DNA from: Mesorhizobium sp. DCY119
GTDB taxonomy: Bacteria > Pseudomonadota > Alphaproteobacteria > Rhizobiales > Rhizobiaceae
Assembly: GCF_003590645.1 (NCBI RefSeq)
Contig: NZ_CP031834.1
Span: 2,170,501 to 2,234,500 of the forward strand
DNA length: 64,000 nucleotides
Direction: 5' to 3'
Shown: piece by piece, positions 48,282 to 59,042 of the stretch
Numbering within the stretch: the stretch's first letter is position 1
Layout of the letters: the number at the start of each line of letters is the position of its first letter
Position numbers and translations under genes: made by a program
The notes under the pieces: model-generated
The model's input: only the letters and a program-made list of their open reading frames with translations
Databases searched by the model: none
What the model was told of the DNA's origin: nothing

Positions 48282-48703
48282 GAATTGTCCTTCAGGAGAT
48301 CGAGGGGAGGGATGCGCGCGACGAGGCCGCGCTTGAGGCTGTCGGGGCGGCCGCGCCAAGGCAGGATGCCGTCGGTCGAGGTCGCGAAAAGCTTTGCGCC
48401 GGTGATCAGATCGGGTCCGCTTTCGGTCGTGAGGTCGCCGAAGACGTAGCTCCACGAGCCGTCGCGCAGCAGGGCAGCGCTCAGACGACTCTTGCAGTTG
48501 CCGAGGCATTCGACCTGTTTGACGGTGATCTTCTCGGGCGCTGCGGCGCGAATCGCACCTTGGGCAAGATGCTCGCCGGCGCGGGGCCGAGCATCCGAGC
48601 CGGTTTCGTCGCGACAGGAGGAGCAGACGAGAATCGTTACGCCGGGCGCGCCCAAATCTTGGGAGTCCTCGGCCAGTTGGATAGGATTGCCGTCGGCTTT
48701 CAC
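48278..48703 (-). CDS. DUF1636 metal-binding-type protein
   Basis: The 141-residue protein has CSSCRDETGS near residue 29 and a second pair in VECLGNCKSRL near 64-74, suggesting a metal or Fe-S site. It is a standard companion of B12 operons in alphaproteobacteria; function unknown. The start is the GTG at 48703, with AAGGAG nine bases before it; the ATG at 48712 is out of frame. A start farther left of the riboswitch would include the aptamer, so it is rejected. Its stop overlaps the cobW start. Confidence 0.8.
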   Translation of the reverse strand: MKADGNPIQLAEDSQDLGAPGVTILVCSSCRDETGSDARPRAGEHLAQGAIRAAAPEKITVKQVECLGNCKSRLSAALLRDGSWSYVFGDLTTESGPDLITGAKLFATSTDGILPWRGRPDSLKRGLVARIPPLDLLKDNS

Positions 48704-48755
48704 AGAATCATGCTCCTTGCCCGGGACACCCGCCAGGCGGTCGGATTTTTCGTCT

Positions 48756-48932
48756 GACGGCAGGTCTCCTGGCTCGCGGGTCGTCGCTTCATGCCGCCTT
48801 CCCGGGAAAAATCCCAGTGGCTGTCGGCCTTCGGCTATCCGCTTACAGTTGCGGGGACAGCTGCGGACTTGGGCATGTTCGCCCGGCACCGCATTCCCTC
48901 TTAGCCCCTCCCTTTGCGGAGAGGGGACCGTC
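48756..48932 (-). promoter_or_regulatory. cobalamin riboswitch
   Basis: On the minus strand the B12 box AGCCAGGAGACCTGCC (48774-48759) is intact. Upstream are GAATGCGGTG and CCGCAACTGTAAGCGG, the other conserved core parts, and the ends GACGG (48932-48928) and CCGTC (48760-48756) close the P1 helix. It lies ahead of DUF1636-cobW-cobN-cobG-cobH-cobI-cobJ and should repress them when B12 is plentiful. Whether control is by termination or by hiding AAGGAG was not resolved. Confidence 0.93.
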
Positions 48933-48976
48933 GCGGGCGAATTTAGGCGGTGGTGCCTTGCGCTGTCAACGCGTGG

Positions 48977-50176
48977 TTACGACGCGATTATGTCGGCCAA
49001 CGCCGGGGCGAGGTCTCCGGCTGGCGATATCTCGATGCGATCGAGTTCGAGCCAGGACATCATCAGGCGCAGTTCTTCGATGAGAGCTGCGGCAGTGTGG
49101 TCCGGCGCGCCCGGTTCGGCATAGGCGGCCAGCACGCGCAGGACACGGCCCGGTCGGTCCGCCTTCACATCGATGCGCGCCACAATCGCGTCGCCGAGCA
49201 GGAAGGGCAGGACATAATAGCCATACTGCCGCTTTTCGGCGGGCGTGTAGATCTCGATGCGGTAGCGGAAATTGAACAGGCGCTCCGTGCGGGCGCGTTC
49301 CCAGACCAGCGGGTCGAAGGGGGCGAGGAGGGCGCGGGCCTCGACCTTGCGGGGGATGCGGGCACCGGCATGAAGCCAGGCCTGATGGGTCCAGCCTTTG
49401 ACCCTGATGGGCAGAAGCTCGCCCGATTCGACCAGCTCCTCGATGCGGCCCTTCATGTCGGCGGGCGAAAGGCGGAAATAGTCGCGCAGGTCGCTGTAGG
49501 TGGCGATGCCGAGCGCGCGGGCCGAAATGCGCAGCAAGTCGCGATGCGCGTCGGGAGCCGACGGAATGGGCGCATTATATATGGAGGCGGGCAGGACGCG
49601 CTCGGGCAGGTCATAAAGACGCTCGAAGCCACGGCGCGAAGATGTTGTGATCCGCCCGGCCCAGAACAGCCATTCGAAAGCGTGTTTCTCGTCGCTCCAG
49701 CCCCACCAGCCGCCCGAGCCCTTGGCGCCATCGATGTCGGAAGCCGCGATCGGGCCTCGGTTGCGGACTTCCTGATAAATCTCATCGATCAGGCCTTCGT
49801 TCTCCCGCGCCCATTTCGCCAGCCCGGTGTACATTTCCTCGTGCCGGCCAGCCCGTTCCATGCGCCAGCGCATGAGGGGATAGGTTTCGACCGGAAGGAA
49901 CGATGCCTCATGCGCCCAGTATTCAAAGAGCGCACGTTTTCGTGATGTGGCAGCGTTATCGAGTAACGCGCGCGGGTAGGGACCAAGCCGCGAGAACAGC
50001 GGCATGTAATGCGCCCGCACCACCGCACTGACGGAATCGATCTGCAGCAAGCCGATGCGCGAAAGCACCTTGTTGAGATGTCGCCGGTCGATGGTCCCTG
50101 TCGGTCGTGGATCGGCAAAACCCTGGGCGGCGAGCGCGATGCGTCGCGCCATGGCAAGCGGGATCGTTTCCTTCAT
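48977..50176 (-). CDS. YcaQ/AlkX-like DNA glycosylase (HTH_42 family)
   Basis: The 399-residue protein has the QxD catalytic motif GLLQIDSVSAV (Gln45, Asp47) used by YcaQ-type glycosylases that open interstrand crosslinks, and the three tandem winged-helix architecture suggested by RHLNKVLSRIG, HEASFLPVETYPL and YDLRDYFRLS-like segments. I chose the ATG at 50176; a TTG at 50221 would add 15 residues. It ends just upstream of the riboswitch. Confidence 0.85.
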   Translation of the reverse strand: MKETIPLAMARRIALAAQGFADPRPTGTIDRRHLNKVLSRIGLLQIDSVSAVVRAHYMPLFSRLGPYPRALLDNAATSRKRALFEYWAHEASFLPVETYPLMRWRMERAGRHEEMYTGLAKWARENEGLIDEIYQEVRNRGPIAASDIDGAKGSGGWWGWSDEKHAFEWLFWAGRITTSSRRGFERLYDLPERVLPASIYNAPIPSAPDAHRDLLRISARALGIATYSDLRDYFRLSPADMKGRIEELVESGELLPIRVKGWTHQAWLHAGARIPRKVEARALLAPFDPLVWERARTERLFNFRYRIEIYTPAEKRQYGYYVLPFLLGDAIVARIDVKADRPGRVLRVLAAYAEPGAPDHTAAALIEELRLMMSWLELDRIEISPAGDLAPALADIIAS

Positions 50177-50522
50177 TCTTCGGCCGTCCGGATATGCATG
50201 AGGCGGGTGTCTTTGCGTCAACTGGAATCGAAATGTGGAGTTCAGCCTAGCAGGCCTGCGACGGGAATTGTGTCAGGATAAAAAGTGGAGTAAAAAGGTA
50301 AGGAAATCAAATGCGCCTTGTGCAACGCAAATCGCTGAAAAGCGATTGGCGTAGCCATGCTTTCGCCAAGGTTTGACTTGCGTCCCCCGATTGCCTGCGC
50401 TAACCCTCGCCGCGTTGCAGCATAGTTTCTCGCCGCGGCCTTCGTAGGCAATCTGTCGCGGTCTGGCGGTTCGACTCAATGCTATAATTCAGGCCGATCG
50501 GCCACCAACGGAAAGTCGGAGC
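50177..50522. other. 346-base divergent region upstream of the nuo operon
   Basis: No gene is supported here. The region shows a drop in coding character, several short AT-richer stretches and the promoter candidate at 50483-50488. Minus-strand open frames in it lack ribosome sites and family features. Confidence 0.55.
50483..50488 (+). promoter_or_regulatory. -10 candidate for the nuo operon
   Basis: A perfect TATAAT lies 35 bases before the nuoA ATG. A -35 partner is weak (GTCTGG at 50461-50466, 16-base spacing). The position suits a short leader; use is inferred. Confidence 0.4.
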
Positions 50523-50888
50523 ATGAGCGCGCTCTTAAGTTCATATCTTCCCATCGTCATTTTCATCGGCGTGGCCCTCGTGGTCGGGCTGGCGCTGATC
50601 GCAGCGCCCTTCCTCGTGGCCTACCGCAATCCGGACCCGGAAAAGCTGTCGGCCTATGAGTGCGGCTTCAATTCGTTCGACGATGCGCGCATGAAGTTCG
50701 ACATCCGCTTTTATCTGGTTTCCATTCTCTTCATCATCTTCGACCTTGAAGTGGCCTTCCTGTTTCCGTGGGCGGTTTCCTTCGGCAAGATCGGCATGCT
50801 CGGCTTCTGGTCGATGATGGTCTTCTTGGCGGTGCTCACCATCGGCTTCATCTACGAATGGAAAAAAGGAGCGCTGGAATGGGATTGA
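50523..50888 (+). CDS. nuoA: NADH-quinone oxidoreductase subunit A
   Basis: A 121-residue membrane subunit of complex I with three helices and the conserved loop [21 protein letters not shown] (cysteine near residue 48 and acidic neighbours), then [13 protein letters not shown]. It lies at the proton-pump/quinone-arm junction. The ATG at 50523 is preceded by GGAAAGTCGGAGC. Its stop overlaps nuoB by 10 bases. Confidence 0.97.
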   Translation: MSALLSSYLPIVIFIGVALVVGLALIAAPFLVAYRNPDPEKLSAYECGFNSFDDARMKFDIRFYLVSILFIIFDLEVAFLFPWAVSFGKIGMLGFWSMMVFLAVLTIGFIYEWKKGALEWD

Positions 50889-51460
50889 ACGACATGTCTC
50901 CCACAATGGTCGCTGCCAAGCCCAAGGGCATTCTCGATCCGAACACCGGCAAGCCGATCGGCGCCGATGATCCGTTCGTGATGGACATCAACAACGAGCT
51001 TTCCGACAAGGGCTTTATCGTCACCTCGTCGGAGGCGCTGATCACTTGGGCGCGCACCGGCTCGCTGATGTGGATGACCTTCGGTCTCGCCTGCTGCGCC
51101 GTCGAGATGATGCACATCTCCATGCCGCGCTACGACGCCGAGCGCTTCGGCATCGCGCCGCGCGCTTCTCCGCGCCAGTCGGACGTGATGATCGTTGCCG
51201 GCACGCTGACCAACAAGATGGCTCCCGCGCTGCGCAAGGTCTACGACCAGATGCCCGAGCCGCGCTATGTCATCTCCATGGGCTCCTGCGCCAATGGCGG
51301 CGGCTATTACCACTATTCCTATTCGGTCGTGCGCGGTTGCGACCGCGTGGTGCCGGTGGACATCTATGTACCCGGCTGCCCGCCGACCGCGGAAGCGCTG
51401 CTCTACGGCATTCTTCTCCTCCAGAAGAAGATTCGCCGCACCGGCACGATCGAACGGTGA
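50879..51460 (+). CDS. nuoB: NADH-quinone oxidoreductase subunit B
   Basis: The 193-residue subunit carries cluster N2, the last Fe-S centre before quinone: Cys72 and Cys73 in LACCAVEMM, Cys137 in MGSCANGGG and Cys167 in [12 protein letters not shown]. The ATG at 50879 lies inside the end of nuoA. NuoC follows after six bases. Confidence 0.97.
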   Translation: MGLNDMSPTMVAAKPKGILDPNTGKPIGADDPFVMDINNELSDKGFIVTSSEALITWARTGSLMWMTFGLACCAVEMMHISMPRYDAERFGIAPRASPRQSDVMIVAGTLTNKMAPALRKVYDQMPEPRYVISMGSCANGGGYYHYSYSVVRGCDRVVPVDIYVPGCPPTAEALLYGILLLQKKIRRTGTIER

Positions 51461-51466
51461 TTTTCG

Positions 51467-52069
51467 ATGAGTGAAGCCCTCAAGGACCTTGCGGCCTATC
51501 TGGCCGAAAAACTGGACGGAAAGATCGGTGAAGCGGTCATCGCTTATGGCGAGCTGACGCTTTCCCTCGAAGCCGGCGATATCGTCAGCGTCGCCAGCTT
51601 CCTGCGCAGCGACGTGCAGTGCCAGTTCATCTCGATGATCGACGTTTGCGGTGCCGATTACCCGGCGCGTCTGAAGCGTTTCGACGTCGTCTATCATCTG
51701 CTGTCGCCGCGCCAGAACCTGCGCATCCGCCTCAAGGTGATGACCGACGAGGATACGCCGGTTCCTTCGCTGACGGGCGTCTATCCCGGCGCGGACTGGT
51801 TCGAGCGCGAAGCCTACGATCTCTACGGCATCCTGTTTTCCGGCCACCCGGATCTGCGCCGCCTGCTGACCGATTATGGCTTCGAAGGCCACCCGCTGCG
51901 CAAGGATTTTCCGCTGACGGGATTCGTCGAAGTTCGCTACGACGACGAAGCCAAGCGGGTCGTCTACGAGCCTGTCGAGCTTAAACAGGAATTCCGCAAT
52001 TTTGACTTCCTGTCGCCATGGGAAGGGACGGACTACGTCCTGCCGGGCGATGAAAAGGCGAAGCAGTAA
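51467..52069 (+). CDS. nuoC: NADH-quinone oxidoreductase subunit C
   Basis: The 200-residue 30-kDa-type subunit of the peripheral arm has the family signature [20 protein letters not shown] (20 residues) near 111-130 and [17 protein letters not shown] next to it. It is separate from NuoD, unlike the fused NuoCD of E. coli. Its stop abuts the nuoD ATG. Confidence 0.97.
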   Translation: MSEALKDLAAYLAEKLDGKIGEAVIAYGELTLSLEAGDIVSVASFLRSDVQCQFISMIDVCGADYPARLKRFDVVYHLLSPRQNLRIRLKVMTDEDTPVPSLTGVYPGADWFEREAYDLYGILFSGHPDLRRLLTDYGFEGHPLRKDFPLTGFVEVRYDDEAKRVVYEPVELKQEFRNFDFLSPWEGTDYVLPGDEKAKQ

Positions 52070-53260
52070 ATGGCTGAAACCTCCGTTCGCAATTTCAACA
52101 TCAACTTTGGCCCGCAGCATCCGGCGGCGCACGGCGTTTTGCGCCTCGTGCTGGAGCTCGACGGTGAAGTCGTCGACCGCGTCGATCCGCATATCGGATT
52201 GCTGCATCGCGGCACCGAGAAGCTGATAGAGCACAAGACCTATCTGCAGGCGATCCCTTATTTCGACCGGCTCGACTATGTCGCGCCGATGAACCAGGAG
52301 CATGCTTTTGCGCTGGCGGTCGAGCGCCTACTCGGCATCGAAGTGCCCAAGCGCGGCCAGCTCATTCGCGTGCTCTATTCCGAGATCGGCCGCATCCTCA
52401 ACCACCTGCTCAACATCACCACGCAGGCGATGGACGTCGGCGCGCTGACGCCGCCGCTCTGGGGTTTCGAGGAACGCGAAAAGCTCATGGTGTTTTATGA
52501 GCGTGCCTGCGGCGCGCGCATGCATGCGGCCTATTTCCGTCCGGGCGGCGTCCATCAGGACCTGCCGCAGAAGCTGGTCGAGGACATCGGCAAGTGGATC
52601 GACCCGTTCCTGCAGACGGTGAAGAACCTCGACGACCTGCTCACCGGCAACCGCATCTTCAAGCAGCGCAACGTCGATATCGGCGTGGTTTCGCTGGAAG
52701 ACGCCTGGGCCTGGGGTTTTTCGGGCGTCATGGTGCGCGGTTCGGGCGCTGCCTGGGACCTTCGCAAGTCGCAGCCCTACGAATGCTATTCCGAACTGGA
52801 ATTCGACATTCCGATCGGCAAGAACGGCGATTGCTATGACCGCTATCTGCTGCGCATGGAAGAGATGCGCCAGTCGGCCAAGATCATGCGCCAGTGCGTC
52901 GATCTTCTGCTTGGCAAGGAAGGCACCGGGCCGGTCTCCAATCTCGACGGCAAGGTGGTTCCGCCCAAGCGCGACGCCATGAAGCGGTCGATGGAAGCGC
53001 TGATCCATCACTTCAAGCTCTACACCGAAGGCTATCACGTGCCGGCCGGCGAGGTTTATGCGGCCGTCGAAGCGCCCAAGGGCGAGTTCGGCGTCTATCT
53101 CGTCTCAGATGGCACCAACAAGCCCTATCGCTGCAAGCTGCGCGCGCCCGGTTTTGCGCATCTGCAGGCGATGGATTTCCTCTGCCGCGGCCACATGCTG
53201 GCCGACGTCACCGCCGTTCTCGGCTCCCTCGACATCGTGTTTGGTGAGGTCGATCGCTAA
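52070..53260 (+). CDS. nuoD: NADH-quinone oxidoreductase subunit D
   Basis: The 396-residue 49-kDa subunit forms the quinone pocket with NuoB. It has the family start [20 protein letters not shown], the quinone-site [15 protein letters not shown] near 45 and an end DIVFGEVDR. It begins directly after nuoC with no spacer. Confidence 0.97.
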   Translation: MAETSVRNFNINFGPQHPAAHGVLRLVLELDGEVVDRVDPHIGLLHRGTEKLIEHKTYLQAIPYFDRLDYVAPMNQEHAFALAVERLLGIEVPKRGQLIRVLYSEIGRILNHLLNITTQAMDVGALTPPLWGFEEREKLMVFYERACGARMHAAYFRPGGVHQDLPQKLVEDIGKWIDPFLQTVKNLDDLLTGNRIFKQRNVDIGVVSLEDAWAWGFSGVMVRGSGAAWDLRKSQPYECYSELEFDIPIGKNGDCYDRYLLRMEEMRQSAKIMRQCVDLLLGKEGTGPVSNLDGKVVPPKRDAMKRSMEALIHHFKLYTEGYHVPAGEVYAAVEAPKGEFGVYLVSDGTNKPYRCKLRAPGFAHLQAMDFLCRGHMLADVTAVLGSLDIVFGEVDR

Positions 53261-54508
53261 ATGTCCGTTCGCCGTCTCGCAGAAGCTTCAGTCCAGCCCG
53301 CGTCGTTCGCGTTCAATCGCGCTCTTGCCGCGCAGGCCAAGAACTGGATCAAGAAGTACCCCAAGGGCCGCGAACAGTCGGCCGTTATTCCGCTGCTGAT
53401 GCTTGCGCAGGAGCAGGAAGGCTGGGTCACGCGCGCCGCGATCGAGCATATCGCCGAGACGCTCGAGATGCCGCTGATCCGCGTGCTCGAGGTCGCGACC
53501 TTCTACACGCAGTTCCAGCTCAAGCCGGTCGGCACGCGTGCCCATATCCAGGTTTGCGGCACCACGCCCTGCATGCTGCGCGGTTCGGAAGCGCTGATGG
53601 ATGTCTGCCGCTCGAAAATCCATCACGACCAGTTCCATCTCAATGACTCCGGCACGCTGTCGTGGGAAGAGGTCGAGTGCCTCGGCGCCTGCGTCAACGC
53701 ACCGATGATCATGGTGTTCAAGGATACCTATGAGGACCTGACGCCGGAGCGGCTTGCCGAGATCATCGACCTGTTCGATGCCGGCAAGGGTGCTTCGGTG
53801 ACGCCCGGCCCGCAGATCGACCGCATTTATTCCGGTCCACAGACTGGCCTGACCTCGCTTCAGGATGAAAAGACGGTCCTGAAATCCACGCGCGACAAGG
53901 AAGCTAAGGCGGAAGCCAAGGCAGGGCCCGCTGATGCAGGCGCGACCGTTCCCCCGTCGCAGGCTGCCAAGCCGAAGACTGCCGCCGCCGAGACCAACGG
54001 CACGGTAAAGTCGCCGTCGCCGGTCAAGGCAAGTGCGAAGGCCGAGGAGCAGGCGAGTGTTGCGGCACCCGCTCTCGACAAGGCTGCTGCGAACAAGACT
54101 GCGGCCTCAGTCGAAGGCGTTTCCAAGCAGCGCAAGGGCGCTACTGCGAAAGCCGAGCCGGCTTCCGCTTTCAAGTCGCCCGAACTTTCAAAGCCTGCCA
54201 CCAAGAAGGCGGCCAAGCCATCGCTCGACCACAAGGATCGGCCTGCCGGCATCGAAAAGCCTGCGGCAGTCGATGATCTCAAGTTGATTTCGGGCGTCGG
54301 CCCGAAGATTGAGGGCATCCTGCATTCGCTCGGCATCTACACCTTCGCGCAGGTCGCTTCGTGGAAGAAGGCCGAGCGCGAGTGGGTCGACGGCTATCTG
54401 AGCTTCCACGGCCGCATCGAGCGCGAGGACTGGGTCAAGCAGGCCAAGGCTCTCGCCAAGGGTGGTGTCGCCGAATATATCCGCGTCTTCGGCAAGAAGC
54501 CGGTCTGA
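53261..54508 (+). CDS. nuoE: NADH-quinone oxidoreductase subunit E with long C-terminal extension
   Basis: Residues 1-190 form the normal thioredoxin-like subunit that holds the [2Fe-2S] cluster N1a, with ligands Cys99, Cys104, Cys140 and Cys144 (CGTTPC and CLGAC). The protein is 415 residues, about twice the usual length. Residues 210-335 are an Ala/Lys/Pro-rich linker, and 338-415 form a helix-hairpin-helix-like domain ([15 protein letters not shown] ... DYLSF-type end). The same domain ends the protein encoded at 55904. Extended NuoE is typical of this group of rhizobia. It starts directly after nuoD. Confidence 0.94.
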   Translation: MSVRRLAEASVQPASFAFNRALAAQAKNWIKKYPKGREQSAVIPLLMLAQEQEGWVTRAAIEHIAETLEMPLIRVLEVATFYTQFQLKPVGTRAHIQVCGTTPCMLRGSEALMDVCRSKIHHDQFHLNDSGTLSWEEVECLGACVNAPMIMVFKDTYEDLTPERLAEIIDLFDAGKGASVTPGPQIDRIYSGPQTGLTSLQDEKTVLKSTRDKEAKAEAKAGPADAGATVPPSQAAKPKTAAAETNGTVKSPSPVKASAKAEEQASVAAPALDKAAANKTAASVEGVSKQRKGATAKAEPASAFKSPELSKPATKKAAKPSLDHKDRPAGIEKPAAVDDLKLISGVGPKIEGILHSLGIYTFAQVASWKKAEREWVDGYLSFHGRIEREDWVKQAKALAKGGVAEYIRVFGKKPV

Positions 54509-54518
54509 GGGACGAAAA

Positions 54519-55826
54519 ATGCTTCAGGACAAAGACCGTATCTTTACCAATATCTACGGCCGCTTCGACAAGTCGTTGAAGGGTGCCATGTCGCGCGGCG
54601 CCTGGGACAACACTGCAGGTCTCATCGCCAAGGGCCGCGACTGGATCGTCAACGAAATGAAGGCTTCAGGCCTTCGTGGTCGTGGCGGCGCTGGCTTCCC
54701 GACCGGCCTGAAATGGTCGTTCATGCCCAAGCAGAGCACCGATGGCCGGCCATCCTATTTGGTGGTCAATGCCGACGAGTCCGAGCCGGGCACCTGCAAG
54801 GACCGCGAAATCCTGCGCCACGACCCGCATACGCTGGTCGAAGGCTGCCTGATCGCCGGTTTCGCCATGGGCGCGATCGCGGCTTACATCTACGTGCGCG
54901 GCGAGTTCATCCGCGAGCGCGAGGCGCTGCAGCGCGCGGTCGACGAGGCCTATGATGCCGGCCTGATCGGCAAGGGCAACAAGAACGGCTACGATTTCGA
55001 CATCTACGTCCATCACGGCGCCGGCGCCTATATCTGCGGCGAAGAGACTGCGCTGCTCGAAAGCCTGGAAGGCAAGAAGGGCCAGCCGCGCCTGAAGCCG
55101 CCGTTCCCGGCCAATGTCGGCCTCTATGGCTGCCCGACAACGGTCAACAATGTCGAGTCGATCGCGGTCGCGCCGACCATCCTGCGCCGCGGTGCGGCAT
55201 GGTTCTCGTCGTTTGGGCGCCCGAACAATGTCGGCACCAAGCTTTTCTGCATTTCCGGCCACGTCAACAACCCGTGCACCGTCGAAGAGGCGATGTCGAT
55301 CCCGTTCCGCGAGCTGATCGAAAAGCATTGCGGCGGCATTCGCGGCGGCTGGGACAATCTCCTGGCGGTCATTCCGGGCGGCGCTTCGGTGCCGCTGGTG
55401 CCGGCCGAGCAGATCATCGACGTGCCGATGGATTTCGACGCGCTGCGGGACCTGAAGTCGGGTCTCGGCACGGCGGCGGTCATTGTCATGGACAAGTCGA
55501 CCGACGTCGTGAAGGCGATCGCGCGGCTTTCCTACTTCTACAAGCACGAAAGCTGCGGCCAGTGCACACCATGCCGTGAGGGCACGGGCTGGATGTGGCG
55601 CGTGATGGAGCGTCTGGTTCGCGGCGAAGCGCAGAAGCGCGAGATCGACATGCTGCTCGACGTGACCAAGCAGGTGGAAGGCCACACGATCTGCGCGCTG
55701 GGCGATGCGGCTGCATGGCCGATCCAGGGCCTGATCCGGCATTTCCGCCCGGAGATCGAGCGCCGCATCGACGAGTTCACCCGCAACGCCCATCGCGCCG
55801 AGCCGGCGCTGGTGGCGGCCGAATAA
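54519..55826 (+). CDS. nuoF: NADH-quinone oxidoreductase subunit F
   Basis: The 435-residue subunit binds NADH, FMN and the [4Fe-4S] cluster N3. It shows [13 protein letters not shown] (54-66) for nucleotide binding, [12 protein letters not shown] near 171 and the cluster motif [12 protein letters not shown] near 350 with a fourth cysteine in TICALGDAA. The ATG at 54519 follows GAGGGACG. Confidence 0.97.
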   Translation: MLQDKDRIFTNIYGRFDKSLKGAMSRGAWDNTAGLIAKGRDWIVNEMKASGLRGRGGAGFPTGLKWSFMPKQSTDGRPSYLVVNADESEPGTCKDREILRHDPHTLVEGCLIAGFAMGAIAAYIYVRGEFIREREALQRAVDEAYDAGLIGKGNKNGYDFDIYVHHGAGAYICGEETALLESLEGKKGQPRLKPPFPANVGLYGCPTTVNNVESIAVAPTILRRGAAWFSSFGRPNNVGTKLFCISGHVNNPCTVEEAMSIPFRELIEKHCGGIRGGWDNLLAVIPGGASVPLVPAEQIIDVPMDFDALRDLKSGLGTAAVIVMDKSTDVVKAIARLSYFYKHESCGQCTPCREGTGWMWRVMERLVRGEAQKREIDMLLDVTKQVEGHTICALGDAAAWPIQGLIRHFRPEIERRIDEFTRNAHRAEPALVAAE

Positions 55827-55903
55827 ACAAAAGACGCAGACTTAAAGTTCAAAAGGGAAACGAGCAGGACAGGGACCAACGGAAACCGGCTTAGGAGCAA
55901 GCC

Positions 55904-56617
55904 ATGTCGATGTTTTCCATACCCGATCACTTGATACCTGACGTGAAACAGTTCGAAGAGATGAACAAGGAAATCAACGCGTTGCTGCCGAAGGAGTTTG
56001 CCGGCGCCATCAATCTGATGGCGCATCCGGTGGCGGGCGCGTCTGCGTTTTCGGCACTCGGGTTCGGCCTTGCCAGCCAGGCTTTCGGCATCTGGATGGG
56101 TACTGTGGCAGGCGCCATGCAGGCATCGCAGCAGTTCTTCGGGTCTCTGGCCGACGAGGAAATCGAAGAGGCCGCAGCCCCCACACCCAAGGAAAAGCCG
56201 GCCGCGACCAAGGCCCGCGCTACCGCCAGGACGCTGATCGCCGACGCGCGCTCGATCGCCAAAGAGCTGAGCGAGACGACGGCAAAACTTGGCGATGTCG
56301 CCGAGGTCAAGGAGACGGTCAAGCCTGATGCGGGCATCGTTTCTGCCGATGCAAATGCGAGATCGGAACCCCGGCAGCCCAAGGCGCTTGAGCGCCCGGA
56401 GACACCGGACGACCTGAAGCAGATTTCCGGCATCGGGCCGAAGCTCGAGCAGGTTCTGAACGGGCTCGGCATCTGGACCTACGGGCAGATCGCGAAATTG
56501 GAAGCCGCCGAGATCGGCTGGGTTGAGGATTATCTTTCGTTCAAGGGACGTATCGGACGTGACGACTGGATTGGCCAGGCAGAGAAATTGGCGCGCAACG
56601 CCAAGGCGAAGAGCTGA
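55904..56617 (+). CDS. uncharacterised protein sharing the NuoE C-terminal domain
   Basis: The 237-residue protein has a hydrophobic stretch about 45-75 (SALGFGLASQAFGIWMGTVAG), an Ala/Lys-rich acidic linker (about 82-165), and residues 169-237 that match the NuoE tail at roughly 36 of 65 positions, including the ISGxGPK hairpin and W-D/E-YLSF-GRI-DW core. It lies between nuoF and nuoG in the operon. No enzymatic motif. Role unknown; the shared domain suggests contact with the same partner as the NuoE tail. Confidence 0.75.
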   Translation: MSMFSIPDHLIPDVKQFEEMNKEINALLPKEFAGAINLMAHPVAGASAFSALGFGLASQAFGIWMGTVAGAMQASQQFFGSLADEEIEEAAAPTPKEKPAATKARATARTLIADARSIAKELSETTAKLGDVAEVKETVKPDAGIVSADANARSEPRQPKALERPETPDDLKQISGIGPKLEQVLNGLGIWTYGQIAKLEAAEIGWVEDYLSFKGRIGRDDWIGQAEKLARNAKAKS

Positions 56618-56636
56618 GTTGGGCAAGGCCGAGACG

Positions 56637-56954
56637 ATGGCGATGGAGATACACGACAAACGCGATGTTCTCGACGTGCGTGACGCCACGGTGGCGAACT
56701 CGCGCTTCGACAACACGAACCTGTCCAACACGCAGTTCCACAACACGAATTTGTCGAATACGGCGTTCGTAGACGTGCTGTTGTGCAATTCGCGCATTGT
56801 CGACGCCAACATGTCGAACGCGTATTTCTCCGACATCGACCTGACGAATGTGAAGATCGAGAAAGCGAATATCGCCGGGATGACGATCAACGGCATCGCC
56901 GTCGATCAACTTCTGAAAGACTACGAAGCGGCGCAGGCCGCCGGGGGCAAGTGA
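56637..56954 (+). CDS. pentapeptide-repeat protein in the nuo operon
   Basis: The 105-residue protein has thirteen consecutive five-residue repeats at residues 21-85 ([15 protein letters not shown] and onward to GMTIN) with F, L, I or M at the centre of each, predicting a right-handed quadrilateral beta-helix. The start is probably the ATG at 56637; a TTG at 56619 is possible. The stop overlaps the nuoG ATG. Function unknown; no gyrase-protection context. Confidence 0.75.
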   Translation: MAMEIHDKRDVLDVRDATVANSRFDNTNLSNTQFHNTNLSNTAFVDVLLCNSRIVDANMSNAYFSDIDLTNVKIEKANIAGMTINGIAVDQLLKDYEAAQAAGGK

Positions 56955-59035
56955 TGGCTAAACTCAAGGTCGACGGCACAGAGATCGAAGTTCCCGATCA
57001 CTACACGCTTCTGCAGGCGGCGGAAGAAGCAGGCGCGGAAGTGCCGCGCTTCTGCTTCCACGAGCGTCTTTCGATTGCCGGCAATTGCCGCATGTGCCTG
57101 ATCGAGGTGAAGGGCGGACCGCCCAAGCCGGCGGCATCCTGCGCCATGGGCGTGCGCGACCTGCGCCCCGGCCCGAATGGCGAGGCGCCGGAAATCTTCA
57201 CCAACACGCCGATGGTCAAGAAGGCCCGCGAAGGCGTGATGGAGTTCCTGCTGATCAACCATCCGCTGGACTGCCCGATCTGCGATCAGGGCGGCGAATG
57301 CGACCTGCAGGACCAGGCGATGGCCTTCGGCGTGGATTCGTCGCGCTACAAGGAAAACAAGCGCGCCGTCGAAGACAAATATATCGGCCCGCTCGTCAAG
57401 ACGATCATGAACCGCTGCATCCATTGCACGCGCTGCGTCCGTTTCACCACGGAAGTCGCTGGCATTTCGGAACTCGGCCTGATCGGCCGCGGCGAGGATG
57501 CAGAGATCACCACCTATCTCGAAGAGGCGATGACCTCCGAGTTGCAGGGCAACGTCATCGACCTTTGCCCGGTCGGCGCGCTGACCTCCAAGCCCTACGC
57601 CTTCCAGGCGCGTCCGTGGGAGCTGACCAAGACCGAATCCATCGACGTCATGGACGCCGTCGGCTCGGCCATCCGCGTGGATTCGCGTGGCCGTGAAGTG
57701 ATGCGCGTCATGCCGCGCGTCAACGAGCAGGTGAACGAGGAGTGGATCTCCGACAAGACCCGCTTCATCTGGGACGGGCTGCGCACGCAACGCCTCGACC
57801 GGCCCTATGTGCGCCGCGACGGCAAGCTCCAGCCGGCAAGCTGGGCGGAAGCCTTTGCAGCCATCAAGGGCGCGGTGTCGAAGACTGCCAGTGACAGGAT
57901 CGGCGCGATTGCCGGCGATCTGGCAGCCGTCGAGGAAATCTATGCGCTGAAGCAGCTCATGGCTTCGCTCGGCTCAGCCAACATCGACAGCCGGCAGGAT
58001 GGTGCCGCACTCGACCCTTCGCTCGGCCGCGCCAGCTACATCTTCAACCCGACCATCGAAGGCATCGAGCAGGCTGACGCCGTGCTGATCATCGGCGCCA
58101 ATCCGCGCTTCGAAGCTTCGGTGCTCAACGCCCGCATTCGCAAGCGCTGGCGCATCGGCAATCTGCCGGTCGGCGTTATCGGCGACATGGGCGACCTGCG
58201 CTACGACTACGAAATGCTCGGTGCCGGCCCGGAATCGCTCAAGGAACTGGCCGACGGCAAGGGCAAGTTCTTCTCGGTTCTGAAGAAGGCCGCCCGCCCG
58301 CTGATAATCGTCGGGCAGGGCGCTCTGGCGCGCGAAGACGGTGCGGCAGTGCTCGGCCTTGCGGCAGCACTTGCGGGTTCGGTCGAAGCCGTGACGGACG
58401 AGTGGAACGGTTTTGCGGTGCTGCATACGGCGGCAGCACGTGTCGGCGCACTCGATGTCGGCTTCGTGCCGGGCGAGGGCGGCAAGAACGTCACGCAGAT
58501 GCTGGGTGGTACGGATGTGCTGTTCCTGCTCGGCGCCGATGAGCTTGACCTGAAGGCTGCCGGCGATGCCTTCGTCGTCTATGTCGGTACTCATGGCGAT
58601 GCCGGCGCACACCGCGCCGATGTCATCCTGCCGGGTGCTGCCTATACGGAAAAGTCCGGCACCTTTGTGAACACGGAAGGCCGCGTCCAGCAGACCAACC
58701 GCGCCGGTTTTGCGCCGGGCGACGCCAAGGAAGACTGGGCGATCCTGCGCGCGCTGTCGGACGTGCTCGGCCACAAGCTGCCGTTCGATTCCCTGCCGCA
58801 GCTTCGCGCCAAACTCTATGAGGCGCATCCGCATCTGGCCGAGATCGACGAGATCGCCGCCGGCAACGCAGCCGACATCGCCAATGTAGCAAAGCTTGGC
58901 GGCAAGATCGGCAAGGCGGCGTTCGTGTCGCCGGTCGCGGATTTCTACCTGACCAACCCGATCGCGCGGGCTTCCGCCGTCATGGCCGAGTGTTCGGCCC
59001 TGGCGAAGGGCGGCTTCAAGCAGGCAGCCGAGTAG
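56954..59035 (+). CDS. nuoG: NADH-quinone oxidoreductase subunit G
   Basis: The 693-residue 75-kDa subunit has the N-terminal ferredoxin-type cluster (Cys34, Cys45, Cys48, Cys63), the His/Cys cluster [14 protein letters not shown] (His103, Cys107, Cys110, Cys116) and CIHCTRC near 155-161 with a later DLCPVGAL. The C-terminal molybdopterin-type fold (about 220-690) is expected to be cofactor-free. It is the first Nuo gene after the two extra genes. Confidence 0.97.
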   Translation: MAKLKVDGTEIEVPDHYTLLQAAEEAGAEVPRFCFHERLSIAGNCRMCLIEVKGGPPKPAASCAMGVRDLRPGPNGEAPEIFTNTPMVKKAREGVMEFLLINHPLDCPICDQGGECDLQDQAMAFGVDSSRYKENKRAVEDKYIGPLVKTIMNRCIHCTRCVRFTTEVAGISELGLIGRGEDAEITTYLEEAMTSELQGNVIDLCPVGALTSKPYAFQARPWELTKTESIDVMDAVGSAIRVDSRGREVMRVMPRVNEQVNEEWISDKTRFIWDGLRTQRLDRPYVRRDGKLQPASWAEAFAAIKGAVSKTASDRIGAIAGDLAAVEEIYALKQLMASLGSANIDSRQDGAALDPSLGRASYIFNPTIEGIEQADAVLIIGANPRFEASVLNARIRKRWRIGNLPVGVIGDMGDLRYDYEMLGAGPESLKELADGKGKFFSVLKKAARPLIIVGQGALAREDGAAVLGLAAALAGSVEAVTDEWNGFAVLHTAAARVGALDVGFVPGEGGKNVTQMLGGTDVLFLLGADELDLKAAGDAFVVYVGTHGDAGAHRADVILPGAAYTEKSGTFVNTEGRVQQTNRAGFAPGDAKEDWAILRALSDVLGHKLPFDSLPQLRAKLYEAHPHLAEIDEIAAGNAADIANVAKLGGKIGKAAFVSPVADFYLTNPIARASAVMAECSALAKGGFKQAAE

Positions 59036-59042
59036 GACGAAC

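Noticed and set aside
50852-52303. A 483-codon minus-strand frame over nuoB-nuoD
   Set aside because: Same reasoning: antisense shadow with no family features or ribosome site.
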